Source: an uncultured Flavobacterium sp.
GTDB taxonomy: Bacteria > Bacteroidota > Bacteroidia > Flavobacteriales > Flavobacteriaceae
DNA: 64,000 nucleotides
Reading direction: 5' to 3'
NCBI RefSeq assembly: GCF_946478785.1
Contig: NZ_CAMLDD010000005.1
Coordinates: forward strand, 274,562-338,561
Part shown: piece after piece, positions 57,077 through 64,000 of the stretch
Layout of the letters: the number at the start of each line of letters is the position of its first letter
How positions within the stretch are numbered: the first letter of the stretch is position 1
Made by a program: the position numbers and the translations under genes
The notes under the pieces: generated by a model
The model's database searches: none
What the model saw: the letters and a program-made list of their open reading frames with translations, nothing else
Told to the model about the DNA's origin: nothing

Positions 57077-60000
57077 TTGAGAAACAGAATACTGTTATTT
57101 TTAATGCTCTTAGTTTATTTTACTGCTAAGCCACAAGTAGCAGGAACTTCTGTTTCAAAATATAAACATGAAAAATATGATATTGGATACATTGGCATCA
57201 AAAACGGACTTGCTAATAATGCCGTTACCGCTGTTTACAAAGACAAACGAGGCCTAATGTGGTTTGGAACTTATGACGGTATAAGCCGATATGACGGGTA
57301 TAATTTCCTAAATTTCAGAAATGAACCTCATGATGTTAATTCATTGATTAATAATAGGATTGTAAGTATTTGCGGAACTCAAAATGAAATTTGGATTGGT
57401 ACAAAAGGAGGAATTAGCATTTATAATTATAGAAGCAATCGCTTTAATACCAAGAATTATATAAATGCCAAAACTTCTAAGAGCGAGCCAATAGATTTTG
57501 TTGTCAACGAAATCAGGGATTATAAATCGAGCATGTATATAGCTACTGCTGGCAGTGGTTTGCTTTATTGTGCAGAAAAACAAGAAAAAACCATTCAGAT
57601 TCCGCTTTATTTAAAAGGAAAATTACACTGGGATTATCATGTCCAGGGAATGGATTTTGATCGATCAGGTAAATTATGGTGCTCTGTTCCCGGGGCAGGA
57701 CTTGTGACTATGGATCCATCATCAAAAAAACTTTCTGTTGTTTATTCTGATATTGTGGGCGGAGGTTGTGTTTTATATGATAAATTTTCAAATGTCTGGG
57801 TAGGAGTTGAAGGACGTTTGCTGAAATATAATGTCCTAAATAAAACGCATCATGTATATACCAATCAGGAAATCCAATATCCTATTTCTGATTTGATGTG
57901 CAAGCCTGATAAAAAGGAACTTTGGATTGCTACAGATGGAAATGGAATAGTAAAATACAATTATGATCTGGACACTTTTTCCTTATTAACTGAAAGTCTG
58001 AATGAAAAAAAACTCAATAGTAATGCCATTTCATCTTTATGTTTAGATAGCAAAAAAAGAGTCTGGGTTGGAACTTTAAGAGGTGGAGTCAATAAAATTG
58101 AAGAAAGAAAAAGTCCTTTTACCACCATTTCTAAGAATGAAAAAATAAAAAATACTTTACCCAGTGATTTTATTCTCTCTTTTTCAGAGCATGATAGTGA
58201 TCATCTTTGGATAGGAACAGATGGAGGAGGTGCAAGTTTGTGGAATCGAAAAAATAATACATTCACAAATTATTCCTACAATTCAAATAACCCTAATTCG
58301 CTGTCTAATAATTTTGTTTCTGCAATTGTAAAAGACAAAAAGGGAACCTGGTTTGGAACCTATGGTGGAGGAATTAGTTTTTTTAATTCTCAAACACATC
58401 ATTTTAAAAGATATGCCCTTTATAGCCCTAAATTTAGGGCAAACCAAAAGAATATCTGGGTCTTATTTCGTGCCAAAAACAATGTGTTGTGGGCTGCTTC
58501 TCCCGATGAAGAAGGATTGTATCGTTATAATGAAGCAAGCGACCAATTTGATTTTGTGGATGCAAAAATCAGGGGAATCATTGCAATTTCAGAAGATAAA
58601 AACGGAAATCTTTGGATAGGAAATTTTACAAAATTGTTTCAACTCAATCCCGTAACAATGAAACGGAGAGAAATTGAAGTAAAATATCCTGTCCGATCCA
58701 TTGTTTCACATTCTAATACAAAAATGATTGTAGGTACAGAAGGGGGTGGCTTAATGATTTTCAATCCCAAAACGCTGCAAAAGACATTTATGACTCAAAG
58801 AAACGGGCTTCCAAATAATTCAGTTTTAAATGTTGTTGAGGATGACCAGGGGACTTTTTGGTGCAGTACCTATAACGGAATATTCAAATATGATCCAGTT
58901 AGCGGAAAAAACACAAGTTATCAGGATACTGACGGACTCCAGAGCAATCAGTTTAATTATAATGCCGCTCTGAAACTTTCTACCGGAGAAATAGTTTTTG
59001 GAGGAATCAGGGGTTTTAATATTATTGATACAAAAATAAACAGCCAGATTCACGACTTTCCAAAGCTGATCATAACATCTATAAAAGTAAATAATAAAGT
59101 TTTTGATCATTCTGGTTTGGCTTCTTTTGGTATTGATAAATTAAAATTGCCTTATGAAGAATCGATGCTGAACATTGATTTTGCTGCTTTAGAATACAGT
59201 TTGCCTGAAAAAATATCTTACGCTTACTTTTTAGAAGGATGGGATTCACAGTGGCATTATGTTGATCATGTCAGAAGTGCCAATTATTCCAGAATTACAG
59301 AAGGTGATTATATTTTGAAAATTAAATCGACCAATGCGGAGGGAGTCTGGAATACTAAATCCATTTCTCTTCCTATTACGATATTACCGCCTTGGTACAG
59401 AAGCAAATTAGCGTATTTATTGTATTTTTTGGCAATCGCATCAATTATTTATGTAGTCGACAAATATCAGCGACAACAGGAAAAGCTTAAATATGAGGTA
59501 AAACTTTCTCAGGATTTGGCAAAACAGGAAAAGGAACTAAATGAGAAAAAGCTAACTTTTTTTACTAATATTTCCCATGAGTTCAGATCGCCGTTAACCA
59601 TGATAATCAATCCTTTAAAAGATATCATATATGGCACTGAACAACAGATAGATCCTGGAGCTATAGAAATGGTGTACAGCAATTCTAGAAGATTACTAAG
59701 CCTGGTAGATCAGCTGCTTCTTTTTAGAAAGACAGAAACCGAAACCGGAAGACTTAAAATTGGACAAATTGATATTGTGGAATTGAGTAAAGAGGTTTTC
59801 AGCTGTTTTGTTCATCATGCAAAAACAAAAAAAATAGATTACAGTTTTAGTATTTCCGAAGAAAAACTATTCGTTTATGTAGACCGCGAAAAAATAGAAA
59901 TGGTCTTATTTAATTTGATTTCGAACGCTTTGAAATTTACCGATACCGGAAAAAAAAATGGAAAAGTTAGCGTCACTTTGCGCTGTTCAGATAATCAGGT

Positions 60001-61177
60001 CATCATAGAGGTTATTGATAACGGAGAAGGCGTTCCTGATGCTGATAAAGACAAGATTTTTAATTTATTTTATCAGTCAAATAATAATATCAAAAACAAC
60101 CGAAAAGGATTTGGTATTGGCCTTTATCTGGTAAAACAATTCGTTACACAGCATCATGGAGAAGTGAACTGTCGTGATAATGAAAACGGAGGAGCAATTT
60201 TTGAAATTAAATTGCCTCTGGGAAAAGAACATTTTGGAGATATCGAAATCCAGGAAGACTTAAGTCACAGAACCTTATTCTTAGAAGAAGCTCTTGAAGA
60301 TACAGTAATACATGAAAATGTATTGGAAACAATTGAAGGGCCTGAAAGTTTTGATGATTTAGTAAAAGATGCAAAAAGTATTTTAGTTGTAGATGACAAT
60401 GCTCAAATTAGGAATTATTTAAAGCACATCCTTGCCCCAAAATATCATGTTACCTTGGCTGAAAGTGCCGAAGCAGCCTTAGCCATAAGCAAAAAAGTAC
60501 AGCCTGATTTGATTATTTCTGATGTAGTAATGGGAGAAATGAATGGTGTAGCCTTTTGCAAGTATATAAAAACAGATGAAGACTTAAAACATATTCCTGT
60601 AATATTACTCACAGGAGGAACCTCAGAAGAGGTAAAACTTAAAGGTGCAGAAGTAGGAGCAGACGATTATATTACAAAACCATTTGATAACGAATATTTA
60701 TTAGCCCGAATCAGAGGAATATTTGCCAGAAGAGACAGTGAACAAAATTATATGCTCAATTCTGTTACAAAAAATACTGCAAGCCTAAAGCTATCTGACG
60801 AGGATAAAAAACTGATCGATAAAATCGTTGATATAATTGATGCCAATTTGGATGTAGAAAATTTTAATGTACATGATTTGGCATTTCACTTAGGAATGAG
60901 TTACTCTTTGGTTTATAAGAAAATTAAAAAAATTACAGGCAAATCGGTTTCTGAATTTACCAGAAATGTGCGATTACGAAAAGTAGCCACCTTATTAATC
61001 ACAACCGATCTGCAAATTAGCGAAGCAGCTTCACTTGCAGGTTTTGGAGATATTAAATATTTCAGGAAACATTTTCAGCAATTTTATAATTTAAATCCTT
61101 CCGAGTTCAGGAAGAAATATCAAAACGTAAAGGACAACAAATATATATTGAATGAAAGCTTTTGGAAATCAACCTGA
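57077..61177 (+). CDS. Hybrid two-component system regulator, second
   Basis: 1366 residues. The TTG start is favoured because it gives a normal signal peptide (RNRILLFLMLLVYFTAKPQ); the next ATG would cut it short. Order: propeller repeats (about 35-690, e.g. GLMWFGTYDGISRYDGY), Y_Y_Y domain (about 690-770), one membrane helix (about 780-800), HisKA with His834 (TNISHEFRSPLTM), HATPase (GEGVPDADKDKIFNLFYQ, GFGIGLYLVKQ), receiver with Asp1149 (ISDVVMGEMNG) and AraC helix-turn-helix (about 1260-1350). A sensor of oligosaccharide for the adjacent genes is likely. Confidence 0.94.
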   Translation: MRNRILLFLMLLVYFTAKPQVAGTSVSKYKHEKYDIGYIGIKNGLANNAVTAVYKDKRGLMWFGTYDGISRYDGYNFLNFRNEPHDVNSLINNRIVSICGTQNEIWIGTKGGISIYNYRSNRFNTKNYINAKTSKSEPIDFVVNEIRDYKSSMYIATAGSGLLYCAEKQEKTIQIPLYLKGKLHWDYHVQGMDFDRSGKLWCSVPGAGLVTMDPSSKKLSVVYSDIVGGGCVLYDKFSNVWVGVEGRLLKYNVLNKTHHVYTNQEIQYPISDLMCKPDKKELWIATDGNGIVKYNYDLDTFSLLTESLNEKKLNSNAISSLCLDSKKRVWVGTLRGGVNKIEERKSPFTTISKNEKIKNTLPSDFILSFSEHDSDHLWIGTDGGGASLWNRKNNTFTNYSYNSNNPNSLSNNFVSAIVKDKKGTWFGTYGGGISFFNSQTHHFKRYALYSPKFRANQKNIWVLFRAKNNVLWAASPDEEGLYRYNEASDQFDFVDAKIRGIIAISEDKNGNLWIGNFTKLFQLNPVTMKRREIEVKYPVRSIVSHSNTKMIVGTEGGGLMIFNPKTLQKTFMTQRNGLPNNSVLNVVEDDQGTFWCSTYNGIFKYDPVSGKNTSYQDTDGLQSNQFNYNAALKLSTGEIVFGGIRGFNIIDTKINSQIHDFPKLIITSIKVNNKVFDHSGLASFGIDKLKLPYEESMLNIDFAALEYSLPEKISYAYFLEGWDSQWHYVDHVRSANYSRITEGDYILKIKSTNAEGVWNTKSISLPITILPPWYRSKLAYLLYFLAIASIIYVVDKYQRQQEKLKYEVKLSQDLAKQEKELNEKKLTFFTNISHEFRSPLTMIINPLKDIIYGTEQQIDPGAIEMVYSNSRRLLSLVDQLLLFRKTETETGRLKIGQIDIVELSKEVFSCFVHHAKTKKIDYSFSISEEKLFVYVDREKIEMVLFNLISNALKFTDTGKKNGKVSVTLRCSDNQVIIEVIDNGEGVPDADKDKIFNLFYQSNNNIKNNRKGFGIGLYLVKQFVTQHHGEVNCRDNENGGAIFEIKLPLGKEHFGDIEIQEDLSHRTLFLEEALEDTVIHENVLETIEGPESFDDLVKDAKSILVVDDNAQIRNYLKHILAPKYHVTLAESAEAALAISKKVQPDLIISDVVMGEMNGVAFCKYIKTDEDLKHIPVILLTGGTSEEVKLKGAEVGADDYITKPFDNEYLLARIRGIFARRDSEQNYMLNSVTKNTASLKLSDEDKKLIDKIVDIIDANLDVENFNVHDLAFHLGMSYSLVYKKIKKITGKSVSEFTRNVRLRKVATLLITTDLQISEAASLAGFGDIKYFRKHFQQFYNLNPSEFRKKYQNVKDNKYILNESFWKST

Positions 61178-61212
61178 TTAAAGCCAAGAGTATAAAATTT
61201 AAATAAAAAACT

Positions 61213-62457
61213 ATGAATAATTATTTTAGAAAGGCTGTTTTAGCAGGAATAATTTATTTTGCAGCTATTAATGGTCTACAATCCCAGTCAAAAAAACTCG
61301 AAGAAGATTCACCTAAAAAAGTACGTGAATTTTTTGTGTCTTCTTTAGTAAAAATTGGAGACCCCGTTTTGGATGCATTAAGCAAAAATCAATTAAAACA
61401 GCTGATGCCCGTAGAAAAATCACCAGGAGCCTGGGATGACAGAAAGCATGTAACTTATTTAGAAGCCTTTGGAAGATTGCTTTCCGGAATGGCTCCCTGG
61501 CTGGAATTAGGTCCTGACGAAACTCCAGAAGGAAAACTAAGAGCTAAATATATTGATTTAGCCCAAAAATCCATTCACAATGCAACTGATCCGAACAGTC
61601 CGGATTTTATGAATTTTGTAAACGACAAACAACCCTTGGTAGATGCTGCTTTTTTTGCTCAGGCTTTGCTCCGTGCGCCAAAACAACTTTGGGAACCATT
61701 GGATGCAGCTACAAAAGAAAACGTGATTAAAGCATTAAAATCATCCAGAAAAATTGAGCCCTATCATAGTAATTGGCTGCTTTTTGCAGGAATGGTAGAA
61801 GCAGCCATAATTAAATTCGACAAAGATCCGGATAATAAACGACTGGATTATGCTTTGGAAGAACACAAAAAATGGTATTTAGGTGATGGGACTTATGGTG
61901 ATGGCCCTGATTTTCATTGGGATTATTACAATAGTTTTGTGATTCATCCGATGCAATTAGACATTTTGAATGTACTTAAGGAAAAGAGTAACGACTACAA
62001 AAATGATTATGATACAGAGTTAAAAAGAGCCCGTCGTTATGCTGCTGTTCAGGAAAGACTCATATCTCCTGATGGAACTTATCCTCCAATCGGAAGGTCT
62101 TTGACCTATCGTTTTGGCGCTTTTCAATTGTTATCCCAAATTGCACTTTGGAAACAATTACCAAAAGAAGTAACTCCGGCACAGGTACGATCGGCCTTGT
62201 ATGTCATGATTCATAATCAAATTAAGGCAAAGGGCACTTTTGATAAAAACGGCTGGCTTCAAATTGGATTTTATGGACATCAGAATAATATTGGCGAAGG
62301 GTATATATCAACAGGAAGCTTATATTTGTGTTCAGAAGCATTTTTGGTTTTAGGTTTACCGGCAACAGATCCGTTTTGGAGCGATCCTTATCAACCCTGG
62401 ACACAAAAAAAAATATGGTCTGGACAGGAAATTCCTATTGACCATGCCTCAAAATAA
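61213..62457 (+). CDS. DUF2264-family secreted protein, probable glucuronidase-type glycoside hydrolase
   Basis: 414 residues; signal peptide to LQSQS. DUF2264 pieces: VTYLEAFGRLLSGMAPWLEL, YHSNWLLFAGMVEAAI, GDGTYGDGPDFHWDYYNSFV and YPPIGRSLTYRFGAFQ; an (alpha/alpha) toroid is expected. Some members of this family have been reported as beta-glucuronidases on arabinogalactan (GH154, from memory). It follows the regulator by 35 bp, and GH105 follows after 52 bp, consistent with uronic-acid-capped side chains. Confidence 0.8.
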   Translation: MNNYFRKAVLAGIIYFAAINGLQSQSKKLEEDSPKKVREFFVSSLVKIGDPVLDALSKNQLKQLMPVEKSPGAWDDRKHVTYLEAFGRLLSGMAPWLELGPDETPEGKLRAKYIDLAQKSIHNATDPNSPDFMNFVNDKQPLVDAAFFAQALLRAPKQLWEPLDAATKENVIKALKSSRKIEPYHSNWLLFAGMVEAAIIKFDKDPDNKRLDYALEEHKKWYLGDGTYGDGPDFHWDYYNSFVIHPMQLDILNVLKEKSNDYKNDYDTELKRARRYAAVQERLISPDGTYPPIGRSLTYRFGAFQLLSQIALWKQLPKEVTPAQVRSALYVMIHNQIKAKGTFDKNGWLQIGFYGHQNNIGEGYISTGSLYLCSEAFLVLGLPATDPFWSDPYQPWTQKKIWSGQEIPIDHASK

Positions 62458-62509
62458 GCAAAACCTTGTGCTGATTCTTTCTAAAAACACTAATCTAATC
62501 TTATAACCA

Positions 62510-63664
62510 ATGAATGTAAAAAAATCATTTTTAATAGTAACAACTTCAATTTCTCTGGCAGTATTGGGTTGTAAAAGTACTGCAGTAAAGCAGGAAACAG
62601 CAATAAAACAATCTAAGAAAGATGTTATTGCTATTATTGATAAAGTCAACAATCACTGGCAAGATACGCATCCGGAACCAGGTAACGCTTTTTGGCATGT
62701 TTCGGCTTATCATACCGGAAATATGGAAGCATATAAAGTAACCCAAAACAAAAAGTATTTGGATTATTCATTAACCTGGGCAGAGAAAAATCAATGGATG
62801 GGAGCGAAATCGAATGATAGGTCGGAATGGAAATACAATTATGGCGAAAATGATAAACACGTTCTGTTTGGCGACTGGCAGATTTGTTTTCAGACTTATA
62901 TTGATTTATACAATTTTACAGGCAAGAATGATCCTCGTAAAATTGCACGTGCCCGTGAAGTTATGGAATATCAGATGAGTACTGAAGCCACTGATTATTG
63001 GTGGTGGGTAGACGGATTGTATATGGTGATGCCGGTGATGACAAAATTGTACAACGTGACCGGTAACGAAATGTATTTAGAGAAATTACATTCTTATCTG
63101 TCATATGCTGATAGCATCATGTATGACGAGGAAGCAAAACTATATTTCAGGGATGCAAAATACATTTATCCAAAACACAAAAGTACGAATGGCAAAAAAG
63201 ACTTTTGGGCCAGGGGAGACGGCTGGATTTTTGCCGGTTATGCCAAAATTATTCAGGATTTACCAAAAACAGCGAAACACAGAGATGAATACATAACTCG
63301 TTTTAAAGATATGGCCAAAGCCTTGGCAGATGCACAGCAAAAAGAAGGATATTGGACAAGAAGTATTCTGGATCCTGAACATGCTCCTGGACCGGAGACG
63401 AGCGGTACAGCCTTTTTTACTTATGGTTTTTTATGGGGAATTAACAACGGGATTTTGGATAAAAAGACTTATTCGCCTGTAATAGAAAAATCCTGGAATT
63501 ATCTAACCACATTTGCTCTTCAGGCAGATGGTACAGTGGGATATGTACAGCCAATTGGCGAAAAAGCGATTCCCGGACAAGTAGTTGATAAAAATTCTAC
63601 AGCTGATTTTGGTGTTGGTGCTTTTTTGCTGGCAGCATCAGAAATGTATCGCTTTGTAAAGTGA
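62510..63664 (+). CDS. GH105/GH88-type unsaturated uronyl hydrolase
   Basis: 384 residues, lipoprotein (lipobox AVLGC, Cys21). (Alpha/alpha)6-barrel patterns: FGDWQICFQTYIDLYNFTG, YWWWVDGLYMVMPVM, FWARGDGWIFAGYAKII and GTAFFTYGFLWGINNG. The Asp in WVDGLYM is the expected hydration-type catalytic residue. It removes the 4,5-unsaturated uronic acid left by a pectin or rhamnogalacturonan lyase. No lyase of a named family is in the window, except possibly the toroid protein at 12373. Confidence 0.88.
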   Translation: MNVKKSFLIVTTSISLAVLGCKSTAVKQETAIKQSKKDVIAIIDKVNNHWQDTHPEPGNAFWHVSAYHTGNMEAYKVTQNKKYLDYSLTWAEKNQWMGAKSNDRSEWKYNYGENDKHVLFGDWQICFQTYIDLYNFTGKNDPRKIARAREVMEYQMSTEATDYWWWVDGLYMVMPVMTKLYNVTGNEMYLEKLHSYLSYADSIMYDEEAKLYFRDAKYIYPKHKSTNGKKDFWARGDGWIFAGYAKIIQDLPKTAKHRDEYITRFKDMAKALADAQQKEGYWTRSILDPEHAPGPETSGTAFFTYGFLWGINNGILDKKTYSPVIEKSWNYLTTFALQADGTVGYVQPIGEKAIPGQVVDKNSTADFGVGAFLLAASEMYRFVK

Positions 63665-63685
63665 TTTGAATATTTTTTTTGTAAT

Positions 63686-63721
63686 AAAGAGGCTGTCCGT
63701 ACTTTTTCGGATAGCCTCTTT
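63686..63721 (+). terminator. Terminator after the GH105 gene
   Basis: AAAGAGGCTGTCCG and CGGATAGCCTCTTT pair over 14 positions with one mismatch around a 7-8 base loop, ending in T's. Confidence 0.85.
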
Positions 63722-63748
63722 CCGTTTTGACAATTTCCATATAATTAT

Positions 63749-63984
63749 ACCGCAGAGATTCGCAAAGGTCACACAAAGTTTCGCAAAGTATAAACAATTC
63801 TTTGTGAAACTCTGTGAAAAAACTCTGCGGAAGAGACACACATAAAGTAAAAATGACAGCCTCATTCCGTTTTTCTTAAATTTAATTCTATATGAATTTT
63901 ACCGCAGAGATTCGTAAAGTTCACACAGAGATCCACAAAGCATGCACAATTCTTTGTGAAACTCTGTGAAAAAACTCTGCGGAA
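63749..63984. repeat. Two tandem 84-bp palindromic repeat units
   Basis: Units at 63749-63832 and 63901-63984 share start ACCGCAGAGATTCG and end AACTCTGCGGAA; the two ends of each unit are inverted copies (CCGCAGAG/CTCTGCGG). A further GGAACTCTGTG continues to the window edge. This matches the CTCTGCGG-type repeats of flavobacterial spacers. No gene is seen in 63722-64000. Confidence 0.8.
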
Positions 63985-64000
63985 CTCTGTGAAATAAATA

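Noticed and set aside
62510..63664. Assigning GH88 rather than GH105
   Set aside because: Both share the fold and catalytic Asp; the length and motifs fit GH105 somewhat better, so the call is left joint.

Overview
The window looks like a chromosomal stretch of a Flavobacterium-like member of the Bacteroidota. The evidence is the low G+C content, SusC/SusD pairs, hybrid two-component regulators, TAnnTTTG promoter boxes, a type IX secretion C-terminal domain and several short palindromic intergenic repeats of a kind common in flavobacteria. Nearly all long genes are secreted or surface enzymes for complex glycans. No rRNA, tRNA, CRISPR array or complete insertion sequence was seen.

Region 1 (1-22693, + strand) is a polysaccharide utilisation locus. 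It holds the end of a NagB/PIG-L fusion, SusC and SusD, two GH92 alpha-mannosidase-like enzymes, a small secreted protein, a ROK kinase, a secreted toroid-like protein of unknown activity, a DUF4861 protein, a GH28 pectinase, a lipoprotein phosphoesterase and a 1344-residue hybrid two-component regulator. GH92, NagB, ROK and (further on) GH130 would suit mannose- and GlcNAc-containing glycans. GH28, GH105, GH51, GH2 and DUF2264 point to pectin or arabinogalactan side chains.

Region 2 (22694-33000, - strand) is an accessory island and the most unusual part. A Sel1-repeat protein with a T9SS signal and a 589-residue secreted protein with DGDGYH/DCND motifs head a tandem array. Behind them lie six paralogous small secreted proteins (about 190-199 residues, DUF6705-like), two 5'-truncated copies of the C-terminal half of the 589-residue gene, two miniature remnants of it, four similar hairpin terminators and vestigial gene ends. 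The layout resembles an expressed gene with a reservoir of silent C-terminal cassettes and cognate small partners, as in polymorphic-toxin/immunity or antigen-variation loci.

Region 3 (33360-47384) returns to glycan use: myo-inositol oxygenase, GH2 beta-galactosidase, a NagX-like DUF5009 membrane protein, a sodium/solute symporter, GH28, GH51 arabinofuranosidase, an AraC regulator (- strand), GH29 fucosidase and a RhaM-type mutarotase. A two-half-site motif placed identically relative to the -7 box precedes both susC and the inositol oxygenase gene, so these two transcription units probably share a regulator.

Region 4 (47574-64000) holds a radical-SAM/DUF4130 DNA-repair pair, GH130 and a membrane histidine kinase (both - strand), a second GH2 beta-galactosidase, a second hybrid two-component regulator, a DUF2264 protein and a GH105 unsaturated-glucuronyl hydrolase. 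It ends in repeats. All functional calls are from reading the sequence; no search was run.
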